Positions 25,230-37,247 of a DNA stretch of 64,000 nucleotides are shown piece after piece. Source of the stretch: Marchantia polymorpha subsp. ruderalis (taxonomy: Eukaryota; Streptophyta; Marchantiopsida; Marchantiales; Marchantiaceae). Location: the NCBI GenBank assembly GCA_037833965.1, contig AP031356.1:11058501-11122500 (forward strand), read 5' to 3'. Both the position numbers and the translations under genes were made by a program. The notes beneath the pieces were generated by a model. It saw nothing but the letters and a program-made list of their open reading frames with translations, made no database searches and had not been told where the DNA came from. Each line of letters begins with the position of its first letter. The stretch's first letter is position 1.

Positions 25230-25855
25230 AGACGAGCACTGAAGTTTAGGGATTTGGAGTGAGAGGAAAGAAAAAAAAAATTTTGAAGTGATAGTATTCT
25301 CTTCTTCTCGATAGGTGTACTTTACATAGACTTCTCTTTTCATTCCTACCACTACCGGCTGTGTGATAACCGTTAGTGGATAATGTCCAAGTGGACAAGA
25401 GAGTCCTACGAAGATTCCTTCATTCATTAGCCAAGAACTAATTGCCGGCTGCCGGTTGTGTAATATGGCCCTAAACAAGTGAATCAAATATTGTACTAGT
25501 ATTTAATTTGCTTCAACAATTATCATCAAGACAATTGGATTAATCTACTTTGATTCACATAGTTTGCATACAACAATACAATTCAAAAGTCTATAAATCA
25601 AACTCTGTTTTTTGCAAACTATTGATATCATCAACAACTTCAGTTTAGAATAAAGTCAAATAGTGCAAGATCTAGTGTAACATTAGGGTTTAGAGAAAGT
25701 CTCACTTGAAGATGGAAACATAAAATTCTGAAGATGAAACATACCAACAATGGTTTTCCTCTCCCTTAACTCTTAGCATCAAGTACAATGAGATAAGATC
25801 TTATCCCCACCATCTATCCCACTCCTAGTGAATGGATGACCTGGCGGATAACCCT

Positions 25856-25996
25856 AACAAGTACATGGATTGTTGACATGGCACTTCCAACTAACACACT
25901 AACTTGCACACTCGATCCTTACCTAACAAGCACATGGATTGCTCACGTGGCGATCCTAATTATTCACTTACCAAGCACGCAGATTGCTAACGTGGC
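25856..25996 (+). repeat. Three 27-bp repeats carrying ACGTGGC (ABRE/G-box-like) cores
   Basis: Copies at 25856-25882, 25925-25951 and 25970-25996 follow the pattern AACAAG, CACATGGATTG, CT, ACGTGGC. The ACGTGGC core is intact in copies 2 and 3 and ACATGGC in copy 1. ACGTGGC is the core of abscisic-acid response elements bound by bZIP factors. Spaced 69 and 45 bp apart. No gene start is clearly placed beside the array. Confidence 0.6.
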
Positions 25997-27570
25997 ATCT
26001 ATGAGTAGTGCGCGCTAAAGAAACTATATAAATGTTTTGAGTAACCTCTACTTTAGTTCTAACTAACTAAATGTGATTACATCTAGTCACACAACTTTTT
26101 GAAGATACATAAAGGTATGAAAGCAAGACTTGTAGAAGCTCAAGAGCAGCAAAAGAGAAATGAAGATAAAGTTTGAAATCAAAATCCGAACATCTTGGAT
26201 GGAGATAAATTTTGGCTTTTGCATCATAATTTGAAGACTCGCCGAGCGACAAACTTGATTATCATCGTCTTGTACTTTGTTGAGTAAGTAGACATGCCAT
26301 GATCTATGAAAATTCATCAAATGTTTCATGTTTCATTAATTAAACCGTATTAAAAATCAACTATCTATGACTGTTGCTAGCACCTCTGCCATCAATTTAC
26401 ATTCATGGAAAGGAGGATTTGAAGTTTCTAAGATCATCGACTTCCGCATCAATCGAAGAAGATTATATTATCTTGTACATTGGCAGGACTACAAAAGAAA
26501 CAAGCAAAATTGCTGCTAATCATGCTAACGTTTTCAAAATGATCAAAATATTGCATCGTAAATACTCAACCAAACCAAGTGCTAAAGATATTTGAATCCA
26601 ACATGTCTAAACCAACACCAAATTAGACTGTAATCACGTAAATATCACATGGAATTCTTGTAATAGATTTTTAGTTTCTATTTTTTATACATTAAATAAA
26701 TATAAGGACGTGATGTCATTCAATGACTTTTTTCAACTTAGAGGCAAAGCCAACTTTTAGAGTTTTCTAATAGCATTCTAGCGATATAAATAAAGATTCT
26801 CCGTATATTGTTCGTCTTCCTCGTCAGTTGTATTTACTCTTTCAAAAATATTACCAATTATTTTTCTTCTATTACTACTTCCAACTTTCTTGCTTGGAAT
26901 GTTACTATTCAATTTTTGAAATTTCAAGTGCTACTATGAGTGTTTTGTGAGTTTACTTACGCAACAAGGGCTACCATAATTGAAGAATAACAAGAAGCTC
27001 CAACAATTAAAAAAAAAATAAAAAAATTTAAAACACACACTTTTGTTGATCATATCTATAGCTTCGGATTTTGCAGGGGAAGCATTTTATATGTATTTGA
27101 GCTTAGTTTCAACACAACTTGGAATGGGAAAAATGAAGAACGAGTATCTTGTGGTCTCGTAATTACTCTTGCACTGCACATGGAAAGGAGAGAGAACCAA
27201 ATCCATCTTCAAAAGAATCAAGAACTTTGCTTTACAGCCACAAGCTCCCCTACGGCTCCGGCCACCTTGTGACAACGAACTAAACCTCAGGCAATGGTCC
27301 AACCTCGGTCTCCCAATAATGCCACCAATAACTCCAGTAGGAGCACGCACTGGACTCATTTGGTCGGCTGCTTCGGCCGCCACCAATGCCCATGGTTTGA
27401 CCCATCCGGGCACCGCCTCCGGTTACAATGACGCAACGAAGGTCACGGTGGTGAAATAGTGCTGACGTGACTCGCTCTATAGTTAGTCAAAGCTCGTAGA
27501 TAGTTATGGTTCATGGGGTGCAGTATTACCACATATCGAGTATCGATATCAGCGTTGGGATAGGCTCATT

Positions 27571-28260
27571 TTGCCAGTCGAAGGCTTAATCGGGCCTTCC
27601 CATCCTGGGGGCTACAATGCTTCGAGACAAGCAAGAGAAGAGGTGGCAAGGCCTTTGACTCATCGCTCTTGTCTCCGCACTTCACTGGCAGAAATGCATG
27701 TGCGGCTCACAAACACGCCAGATCTCGACAAGTTTCGGTCCAGAAGCTTCGGCTCCCTATTGCCCCCTCTGTCCGGCCGGACCGGATCGACGGACAGACA
27801 GGCGCGCGCTCTTGTCCTCGCGGCGGACGGGGTCACCGGTCATCAATGCCCGCCCGGGCCTCGATCTGCAGTCATGGTGTCAGATGATGAGGAGATAAGA
27901 AATGCGGCGGGATCGGAACGGGCTCTGTTCTCCGCTCTGGGCTCTAGCGATGGAGTGGGCGACGAAGCGGCCAATAGCATCATCGTTTTTTCCTTTGCTG
28001 TAAATAGCAATTCGCCCCGGTCAACAATGGCCGAGAAGCAGATTCTAGTTGCACGAACGACGCAACGGATCCTCTTCTGCTCGCTCGTCTCCTTGCTTCA
28101 CGAATGGTGTCGCACGGCATGGCATGTTGTCGTGCCACTGTTCTGGAGTTCATCCCCCCTTTCGTTCTCTCTCCCGCTTTGCTTAGAATGCAAGAATGCG
28201 AATCTTGGCGACTGCAGGGCGGGAGAAGGGAGAAGGGAGAAGGGAGATGCTAGAAGCTAG
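27571..28260 (+). CDS. Unrecognised GC-rich ORF (229 codons)
   Basis: Open from about 27571 to 28260 in GC-rich DNA. The first codon is not ATG; the first clear internal ATG is near residue 42. The composition is Arg/Ser/Pro-rich with no domain, and the C-terminal part is a purine repeat translated as GEGRREKGDARS. Most likely an accidental open frame or a leader sequence. Included only because of its length. Confidence 0.12.
   Translation: MPVEGLIGPSHPGGYNASRQAREEVARPLTHRSCLRTSLAEMHVRLTNTPDLDKFRSRSFGSLLPPLSGRTGSTDRQARALVLAADGVTGHQCPPGPRSAVMVSDDEEIRNAAGSERALFSALGSSDGVGDEAANSIIVFSFAVNSNSPRSTMAEKQILVARTTQRILFCSLVSLLHEWCRTAWHVVVPLFWSSSPLSFSLPLCLECKNANLGDCRAGEGRREKGDARS
28221..28247. repeat. (GGGAGAA)n short tandem repeat
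   Basis: Nearly four copies of a purine heptamer. Other short tandem arrays nearby: GGAGT at about 28402-28418 and GGACCTA at about 28713-28729. Confidence 0.75.
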
Positions 28261-31220
28261 CAGCTAGAAAGGAGGCAAGTGATGTGGCTCGGGGATGGAA
28301 ACAAGCGGCGAAAATCTTGAGGTGCTAGTCGGGGAATCTTCGAAGGTGTCCGAAGCGAGAAGAAGGTCGAGGAAGCGGAAACAGTGGCGAGGCGATGTGA
28401 TGTGGAGTGGAGTGGAGTGCTCGATCACTGAATCGACCACTGTTCCGACTCGCAGCTCGTCGCCTTCGCCTCCCCCTCCCCCTCCGAGCTCCACGTCGGC
28501 GAACCAGGTCTTCTGGCTGACAACGATCCCCATCTCCGCCTCCTCCCGACTCACAATCCATTTCGACATGTGTTGCATATGCGTTTCAATCGCCCCTACC
28601 TAGTACGCGTCCTGCGCTCCAGCTGAAATCGCTCGTCCAGAAGCAACCAACCAGCAGCTCAGAAGCAGGAAAGCGGAGCTGACTTCCGTCCACACGAGCT
28701 CGAACAGAGCCCAGGACCTAGGACCTAGGACCCATCGAACCCGACCTCTCCCCTGAATCCACTCCATCAAACATGAAAAAGTCCTCGATCACATCCCTCT
28801 TCTCTTCAGCTAGCTTACCTTACCTTGCTTTGCCTTGCATCCTACGGTGGGGAGTGTCAGTTTCCTCACTCCACAATGCATCCCTCGTCCAAAATATTAA
28901 TTTAATGAACATTTCCAAGCGGCCGAAGAAGCTTGAAAGCCAGACGAAAGATGGCTCTAGTCCCTGGCACGGGATCCGGCCTACTCGGCTGGAAATGAGG
29001 CGGCGGCGGTCTGTCGCTAAATCTGGACTCGACATACAGATCGCCCAGATCGGGGGAGCAAGGCTGCCTTGACCGTGCGTGCTTTGGGCCGTCGAGTGAG
29101 TCGTGCTTCGTTCCCGAGTCTCGTCTTCACGTATGCCAGAAGCTTCAGCAGAGCTCTGGACTTGGCGCCTTCGGTGCCGTCAACCATGCCCATGTATTTC
29201 CATATCCGTTTGAGGATATGGTGTGTGCTAGATATTGATATTCGTGTTAACAGACAACTGTGGAGGTTACCCTTCGTCTAGAATAGTCGTGCAGAGAGAG
29301 AGAGAGAGAGAGAGAGCGAGCTGCTTGAAGTGGTGAAAGTAGTTACATCTTTAAAGGTTGCAGCTGAAATGAAATACATTAGTGTTTTTGGTTTCTGCTT
29401 CCATGTAGTACAGTTCATCTCATTCAATTTATCGAGGAAGAAACAGTTATTTTATGGCTATTTGAGGAGAATGCTATCCAATTTGGATACCAGGAAAATC
29501 TGTCTTGTTTTTTATTGATAATTTTTATATATAAACTTATGAAATATTTTGAGTACTTTTTTTTATTTTTTTATAATGAAATTTATATAATTATAAATAT
29601 ATTTTAAATTATAAAATAAATATAGAATCAATGTAAGAAATTATTATTCTACATTTTAATTAATATGTAATATTTTTCAAAACGTAAATAATTAAAGTCT
29701 CATAAAAATGTATGCAAAATTTTATAAATTTCGAAATTAATAGTGGAAATGAAAACTGTCACTCTTCAAAGTTTTAAATTACATGAAAGAAAATATCGTG
29801 AAAAGCTATTTTTATTCAATTTTCCAACATAAATAATAAAAATTTTATATTTTAAAATAAGTACATTAGTTTTTCTAATAAATAAATGTATAAATATATG
29901 TTCTCATCCATCTCGTAACAACTTTACGATGGATCATCGACACAAACAACAAATATATATATTGAATGTGGATAAAGAACTTTTATTTTTTTAAAATTTA
30001 AGTTTCATTGTGTTTAATCTTGTTAACTGATTTTTATTGAAAATATATATTTATGAAAATATTTTAATATATAGATATTTATATATATGGACAAATAACA
30101 AGAGAAAAGATTTTTTTTTAGAAAATTTCTTTTGATGATATTTAAATTATCATTGATCTAAATGGTTTATAGTTATAAATATTATTGAACTTTTACAACA
30201 TAATTTGAAATGAATGGTTAGACTTTGGGATTAAGATTTCTATCAATCTATCAAATCTTAATTGATCATATGAAATTTATCACTGTACCAAATGAATGCT
30301 CCACTCTGATTATATTGATTAAATAGCAAAGCTATAAAATCAATGAGCAATTTTTTATATAAAAATTTGACAAAATACATAGATTGATATAATGTATGTA
30401 TAATATTAATCTATGATTAGATTAATAGAATCATTAATTATAAGATAAATCCCAAAAAAAAATTTACAAAAAATCTAATTTGAGATAGTATATGTTTTTT
30501 TCAAAATAATTAATTTTTTTCGTATGAATTTTTTTAAAGGAATATATGTTTGTTATTTTTCGTTTGAGCTTCACTCTAAAATGTATGATGATTGAAAGAT
30601 ACATATACTGAAAAGAAAAGATCTTATATTATTGTACGGAATCATTGTTTTTCATAACACAAATTGATATCATTCCTACTACTTGATATGTAACAATCTA
30701 TGAAGGAATGGATGTAATGCACGTTTTGTTGAAAGTTTGTATATTTAGTAAGTTAATTGCGTTTTCAAGTATTTTTTCAACATGAGGGTTTTCCCCATGT
30801 GAGTTAAAGGAATGATGACAGTCGGACATGATGTATCTCAATTTTTTTTTATCTGTCCCTGCTAGGAAAACTTACAGGTGAGTGTTTTGATTTTCTCAAT
30901 CCCACAAAATTCAGTGGTGTTTGAATTTAGGCATAAAATTCAAAAGGTGAACCAGACTTTTACCTTTTCACCAACTAGAACAGATGGAAATGGTTGAACT
31001 GAAGCCATTATGCTGTGCCTTAAATTGCAGCTTAGTCGAATGGATGTTGTTGAATGCGTTCAACCTGAATCATGAAGATTCTATGAGTTAATATGTTACA
31101 ACATATCAAGTCCATAGCGTTACTCAGAGTACTGTAGATGAAGTAAATATCTAGTCCAATTCTGGACCAAGTTCATTTGTACAACCACCAAAGGGATCAA
31201 AAGTGAAAAGTGAAGGATCG
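28261..31220. other. Intergenic: GC-rich then AT-rich desert
   Basis: 28.26-29.3 kb is GC-rich with overlapping short ORFs and a GA run at 29292-29316; it may be a promoter or leader but no gene was identified. About 29.52-31.2 kb is extremely AT-rich with no coding potential. Confidence 0.5.
29292..29316. repeat. (GA)n microsatellite
   Basis: About 12 GA units at the edge between GC-rich DNA and the AT-rich desert. Confidence 0.8.
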
Positions 31221-31496
31221 CTTAGGATGTAACAAAATAAGGGACTTTCGTCCTCGTATTACAATATTCCATATTCCATGCCCCTCCGTTCTCTCGAGAG
31301 AAGAGTATCGGACCTGAGAATCTAACGTTTGGGGAAATAATAACGTTTGGAGCTAAAATATAGAATCTCAGGAATATAAAAGGAGAGAGGGAGGAGAGAA
31401 AAAGTTTTCGGTTTAAGGTGCCCACAACAAGATCGATATTCCAATGTGTTGCATAAAAAAAAAACAGAGGCCCATGTGGAGGAGAACCCAGGTCCA

Positions 31497-31940
31497 TATA
31501 TAATCGTCGGCCAGGGCTGAAATATCGTCCTCGTGGTTCAATGGAAGAGCTGGTACTCATGCAGGATTTTGACTTTAGTCCGAATGCCGAAACGGGAAAT
31601 GTCATGGACGAAGCCATGATCTTAGCGTGCTATGAAAGGCATGTGTACATCGTGCTCAGAGACAGCAAATGGAACATCGGCACAGACAGAATTTGGCGCC
31701 CATCTATCGTGGGGGGAATGGAACAGAGTAACTATCATAAAAAGGTCGAGAGTGAAGAGCCTCAAATGGTTTCGTACGGAAAGAATGCGTGGACCTAGAG
31801 CCATATTCAAGGCATCGGTAATGGAAAAGAAGGAATCTGGAAGTTGGAAAAAAAGGCTGCTAATGTGCCCGTTTGACACTACCTTGAAACTTGTACCAGG
31901 TCTCAAAAAACTCATGGCCCCACCTCCCCAAATCTTTTGA
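31497..31940 (+). CDS. Unrecognised ORF pair behind a TATA-like box
   Basis: TATATAAT at 31497-31504 precedes an ATG at 31541 by about 40 nt. The ORF 31541-31798 encodes 85 residues starting MEELVLMQDFDFSPNAE, acidic then basic, without a recognised domain. An overlapping frame at 31632-31940 is also open. An antisense frame is open too. The spacing is too short for a usual leader, so this may be chance or a decayed gene. Confidence 0.15.
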
Positions 31941-32107
31941 AGATGCAGATATTTTCTTCTCGAAGGAAGCTTCTAATTTGCTACTTTATCTTTTGTTACA
32001 GACTCTTGCGACGAGGCAAGCCCCTTTTCTGAAGTGGCTGCATCTATTCTTCCAGTGCGTGCTCTAAGGAATCATATTATATGTCAATAGTTCATAATTG
32101 AACAGAT

Positions 32108-32683
32108 ATGATATACACCTTGAAACTATGTGATCATTTCCGTTACGAAAATTCACTGGATTATAATCACAACATTCACTGTCTACAGATTGATGACCTT
32201 GATCTGCGATTTTCAGCAGCTCAAGATCTTCTGTCTAGTCCTCTCGGTTACCTAACATATCTGAAGATATGTTCAAGGGCAAAGAAATCAAATATCAGAT
32301 CTCCTGAGGATACTTTACGATATGATACTGTCACCTGCTTAGTATTTGGTTCATTATTCCATCTAGGTTATTACAAGTATATGTCCAGGTTCTATTCGTT
32401 CCCATTTAAATGTATTGCATCATCACCATTCTTCAAAATTTTGATTGCTTACGTCATTAAAGTGTCATGGCACCCTTCTTTTATCCACGTGATGGACAAT
32501 TACTTGATTATCAAGGTTGGAAAATCGTTGGGGGCTTTTGTTTCGGACTATATTGGATCCTTTCTTTCCAAAATGTGGCATATCAGCCGTCATTCCTTTC
32601 AGTATGTCCACATAAGTCTGATGCAGACCACTCCGCTACAGTATTCACAAAAAGAGAAAAAAGCAGTACAGCAGATGAGTTGA
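32108..32683 (+). CDS. Unrecognised ORF (191 codons)
   Basis: Longest open frame of the 31-33 kb region. It is rich in Phe, Tyr, Ile and Ser and has no recognised domain. A second plus-strand frame (32467-32742) ends in a charged stretch (KREKSSTADELRTDRQKVEK) that looks more protein-like, so the true frame, if any, is uncertain; an acceptor-like CTACAG lies at about 32184. It ends just before the perfect hairpin at 32723-32771. Possibly a decayed or lineage-specific gene. Confidence 0.2.
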   Translation: MIYTLKLCDHFRYENSLDYNHNIHCLQIDDLDLRFSAAQDLLSSPLGYLTYLKICSRAKKSNIRSPEDTLRYDTVTCLVFGSLFHLGYYKYMSRFYSFPFKCIASSPFFKILIAYVIKVSWHPSFIHVMDNYLIIKVGKSLGAFVSDYIGSFLSKMWHISRHSFQYVHISLMQTTPLQYSQKEKKAVQQMS

Positions 32684-32722
32684 GAACCGACCGGCAGAAA
32701 GTTGAGAAGACATGTGTTCCGA

Positions 32723-32771
32723 TGTTCGTGTTTCTCCTTTAGATTGGTTATCTAAAGGAGAAACACGAACA
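32723..32771. repeat. Perfect hairpin, 22-bp stem, 5-nt loop
   Basis: Left arm 32723-32744 and right arm 32750-32771 are exact reverse complements (ends TGTTCGTG and CACGAACA) around TGGTT. The stem is long and mismatch-free, unlike most chance palindromes. It could be a foldback insertion, the tip of a small-RNA precursor or an artefact of local inversion duplication. Confidence 0.8.
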
Positions 32772-34800
32772 GTGCTTTGAATCTCTTGCAGTGATGTGAT
32801 TGCAAATAATGAAGGAGAAAGTTGAGTCCTTATTTTTTCGCGAGCAAAGAAAGAAGCCTAGAGATTCTGTCAGAAACCCTTTCGATTTGAGCTACCATAA
32901 GAAAACAATGGCTAGAACGAAAAACGTTTCTTTTTGTAAATTTCTACTTTAACAATAGAAAACAGTCTGAGTGCGGAGATCACCTTAGAAAGCTACAGAT
33001 CCTTTTATAAGTTTACCCCAATATAAAGCTGATTATTTAACCCACACCGTACATCCATATGTGTGAAATGTACATCCTGTTTGTCAAATTATGTACTTTT
33101 GAACCTGGTTGGTTACATAAATGCTCTAAAATCTTAAAATGAGGGGCACGGCATGCACAGCATAATGAGGCACAACGCGATGAGAAAATTGAATTGCCTT
33201 GTCAAAACTCCCCAGTACCTATAAAAATACTTTTATTCAAGAAATAAATAATCGAATCTATCTTTTACATCTCGTGCAGGATGAAATTATATGAAGGCAA
33301 CGAGAAAAATATGGAATGTTGAATAGGAGCAAAATTCCTTACAAACATAAAGACTTAGCAAGACTTTTTCAGACCTGTGTCTTTGTTATCTGATTGTAAC
33401 AAACAATAAGAAGTAATTTGATTCAACTTTGAGTGTAAAAACTTGAGGACCCTGAACACTTCTGCACAAAAAAGATACGAAGAAGTGTATGTCGCATCTA
33501 CAAAAACGGCCAAAATGTACGTTTATATATTGATTTATCTTGTCTATATATTGGAAATTATTCAGATAGTCTTTCGTATCTGCATGGAGTTCCTTCTCAT
33601 GTACAATCCGCCTTGTTTGTTATCTCATAGTTGCCATGCAGTAACGGAAAGGCTAAGGCGCTATAGAGCTTCCCTTTCAAACGGATCCTTCTATCTACCA
33701 CCGTACGTTCTTCGCCACTTTAGTAATGTTCCATTGCAACAGCTGCGAAGGAAAGAATTTCCACTAAGAAATAATATTCCAAGTTGCCATGAAAGCACGT
33801 CGCTAGGCAGGTGCGATTTTTCGGGATTTTCGACACATTCATTTCGTTGTCAAACTGTTCATTTGTCTAGGATGGAAATCACTGCCATGTTTCGTCCTAG
33901 TTCCATCCTTCACAACTCTCACGTTGTGAAGGATGGAAGACACCGGCGTTCGTTTCGGACACACGTGTCGGTGCGTAAGGAAAGGGAAGAACGATTGACT
34001 GGCTTCATGCGAATGTCGAAACGTGATTTCTAGCGGGGCCACGCCATCTTCATGCGAAATTGCTCCCGGCAGTAAGAGCTACGTTCAAGCCAAAGGGACC
34101 AGTCCGATGCAGAAGAGGAAATGAGTATTCTCAAAAAATAAGTCCACGATGCAAAAGTCCACTGTGGAAAATCCCGACTACGGAAGAGAAGGGTGCAACC
34201 TACGGGACTGGGCCAAAGTCCACCGTTGTGAAGGTCCGACAAGCGCACTGATGCAAGACTGATGTGACAGAGAGAGCTGATGAGTGGAAATTCCTCCCGA
34301 GGACGGACAGCAGCATTGCTTGCCATCTTGGTCAGGGAGCGGGGAGTCAGTTACTGTACCGAGTTGTACTTGTGGTGGTACCTCTATCTCTCCCGATGGC
34401 TTCCTTGTTGCACACGGTTCCAGGGATTCGGACCCCCGGCCATAGCGACGACGAGGACGACTGGCAGCTCGCAGGAAATCCTCAGAATCCAGACAGCTGC
34501 GGATGCACCGATACACGTACATTGGTTTCCAGTGATGGATTGGATCAATCTGATGAGAGCGAGAGCAGTTTGGGCCAAGGCTCGCGCAGGCAGGCACGTG
34601 ACTGGACATTCCCAATCTACTCCTCTGCTGCAGGAGCGCAAATCCGCTGTTGTCCAGGACGGAGCCGGTAAGAAAAAATGTCTCCATCCCCTGGGCAGGA
34701 AGGAGGTGGATGCAGATTCTTGAGGTCTGAAACGCGGGGTGAAAAAATCCCCAGTTGGTGGCGCCGGTGCCCTGCCGAATGACACGCCAATCTGACCGCA
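32772..34800. other. Intergenic, no recognised gene
   Basis: AT-rich to about 33.4 kb, then mixed. A 196-codon open frame at 33443-34033 has no recognised domain and spans the hairpin at 33901-33938, which argues against it being coding. Confidence 0.45.
33901..33938. repeat. Perfect hairpin, 16-bp stem, 6-nt loop
   Basis: TTCCATCCTTCACAAC (33901-33916) pairs exactly with 33923-33938 around TCTCAC. It lies about 1.1 kb from the 22-bp hairpin at 32.7 kb, and both are mismatch-free. Confidence 0.8.
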
Positions 34801-36213
34801 GAAGCATTGCAGATTCGCATCTCGGCTGAATAAGAAGGTTCTTGGGCATCGGACGTCAGAGTGGAAGGTAAGGTAAGGTCAGGCAAAATGCGTCGTCCCT
34901 GCAGTAAAACTCGGCCAAAATTCAACCTTTCCCGAAAGTCCAAAGAGAACTCGTGGTTCCATGACGTGGGACGAGACGGGCAGGCTGCGCTCGATTTCAA
35001 CGGAGTCGTCAGGAGAGGCAAAACAAAAGCAAAGCGGACCTGGAAACCCCTCCCCGCCTCCCACGTCGGGAAAACGAGGTCGGCCAAAGAAAAATGGCTC
35101 AGAAACATTCCAAATCTGTGGTCGGGATCTAATTATAACACTCCGGTCGAGCTCTCGGCCAATGGGCTGCCCCCACCGGTCCACCTTCGCACTTCCCTCT
35201 CCGTCGCCCTCCTCCTCCTCCACCTCTGGCCTCTCCCGAGCTAGATTCTCAGAAGGTACCGTGCCTCCCTCCAAATATAGCGGCGGGGAGAGACCGTCGC
35301 CGCGCTCGGGACTGGCTGGGAAGCCAGTTTAGTCCAGGTTATATGAGGTTAGGGTCCGTCACCAGCACCAGCACCGACGGTTTAGTGGAGAAGTCGGTGA
35401 AAGAGTGCGGTAGGATCGGAAGGTTCGAGATCCGGGAGATTCTCCTCACCCGCTGCCCAGCAGCGGGAAGCTTCCGCCACTGCTGAGAAGAAGTCAGTCG
35501 ATCGGTCCCTCGGGCAGGGCGAAAGATTTCCCGGCGGAGGAAACGGATGTACGGCCTCCGTCAAGGCGCCGTCGGTAGCGGTAGGTTCACGAATGGCGAA
35601 AGATCGTCGAGTCCAAGCTCTGACCGACGGAATGGATGCAGGTCCGTCCACCGAGGCAGGTTGTTGCGTAGCGAGGGGAGACGACGACGAGGTGGGGGCC
35701 TGGGGGCAGCTTCGGGTACAGGTGCAGGCAAAAGAGCGAGCCAGTGGGCAAGGGCCAGCCAGAGTCGGCCAGTAGGTACTGTCCCGAGTCCCCAGTGCAG
35801 AGCGGGTGGGGCCCACATGTGGCGCCACCACCAGCGCGAGCTACGGAGGAGCAGCGGAAGAAGAGCAGCTCAACCGGATGAGAGCGCTCAGTGTCAGAGT
35901 CGAGGCCCAGCAGGGAAGGAAGGAGCGAGGGAAGCAGGCAGGCACGCAGACAGACACACAGAGCGACAGAGTCACTGACGTGACGAACGACGACGAAGCG
36001 ATAACTGCGATCGAGTGACAGGCCCCAGTCGCGAACGACCGAACGAACCAACTCCGTTGGGCACGGGAGGGAGGAAGGAAGGACAGACGGAAGGCGCCAG
36101 CGAGCCAGACAGACAGCCGCACCCACGAACGCATGCATCGGGGTCCGCCTGCGACGTTAACACAAGAGATTATTAGACTATAGGTCAGAGGCAGAGGCAG
36201 AGGCAGGAGGCTC

Positions 36214-36246
<33 letters not shown>

Positions 36247-37247
36247 GCTCCGGCCGAAGCAGGCGTCACAGAATCAAGGACCCGCGTAGAGTTGGGAGAG
36301 GGGAAGGGCGGAGGTAGAGGTATTGAGGACTCTCGCGGTCCCATATCTAGAGTGCGGTCTACGCCAGAACGATCGCCTTCAAGCCTTCAAGACATATTTC
36401 AATCGGATTGGAGATCGATCATTCCCACAGGGCTTTTCGTAACGAACTACCTATTTGGAACTGCGTGGCAGTCGCGGGGCGAGCCAGGGAGCGGGACGTA
36501 GAGAGAAACAGGAAGACCTGTAGGCCGATTCTGATATAAGTGAGTGAGTGAGTGTGAGAGAGTTAGTGTGTGTGTGTGTTCGATCGATTACAGCCCCGAG
36601 TGAAGGAGAGAGTGAGGCAGACCAGTCCCTCGCCATAGTCGACGGAGTGCGCTTGTATATATATAGTTTCCAGCATTGTCAATTTTCCCACCCAAACCAG
36701 CAGCGGCAAGATCGGCGCTCGTGGTCAGAAGTCTGTCGGTGGTCGGTTTCACTGAGGGCTGCGCTCTCGAGTTCTCCCAGTTATCAGAGTCTCAGCGCAT
36801 CATTTGTACATAGCACTCGTCGAATTCCCCGCCATATTGGATCAGCGGATCGACTCAGAGGCACACATTTCAGCTTCACCCCATAATCAGAACGCGGAGA
36901 GTCACATTCCAGGAACCGTCCATCTAACCGCCTGCGGAGCGCGCAGATTCCGACCTTGGAGCGTCAGTGATTCACTCGGTTTTGTGTAGGAAAATCTCTG
37001 GGCTTCGAGCCCAGCGTCTGAATTTATTGGCAGAGAGCCTAAATCGCAGCCTTGAGCTTCGCGCCGTGGAGGCTAATTTGGGTAGTCGACCGACGGTGGT
37101 GCCGGTGGCACACGAAGGGCGGAAGAGGAGAGGGAGAGAAAGAGAGAGAGGTCTCACAGAGCTTCGAATTGAGTTGATCGGAGGATCTTGTTGAGTTCTT
37201 GCGAGATAGGAGTCGGATTCGAACGTGCCGGCGCTGACAGGTCCAAC
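34800..37247 (+). promoter_or_regulatory. GC-rich promoter and 5' leader region of the AGC kinase
   Basis: GC- and CpG-rich DNA full of overlapping chance ORFs on both strands, ending at the kinase ATG. It has a GA run at about 36214-36241, a GAGT/GTGT run at about 36540-36579 and a TATATATATA box at 36656-36665. If that box is used, the leader would be roughly 550 nt with several upstream ATGs. A small GGGCTTCGAGCCC hairpin lies near 37002-37014. Long leaders are usual for such plant signalling genes; upstream ATGs could damp translation (inference). Confidence 0.5.
36656..36665 (+). promoter_or_regulatory. Candidate TATA box of the AGC kinase gene
   Basis: Uninterrupted TATATATATA in otherwise GC-rich DNA, about 580 nt upstream of the kinase ATG. 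Confidence 0.45.

Larger units (their letters stand above)
24782..27560. other. Intergenic with short direct repeats
   Basis: No gene recognised. Contains a duplicated block of about 50 bp (24971-25021 and 25179-25229), a three-copy 27-bp repeat with ACGTGGC cores (25856-25996) and AT-rich DNA from 26.0 to 27.1 kb. An ORF at 26374-26595 is unrecognised. Confidence 0.5.

Noticed and set aside
33443-34033. 196-codon plus-strand ORF
   Set aside because: No domain, and it runs through a perfect hairpin. Composition looks non-coding.
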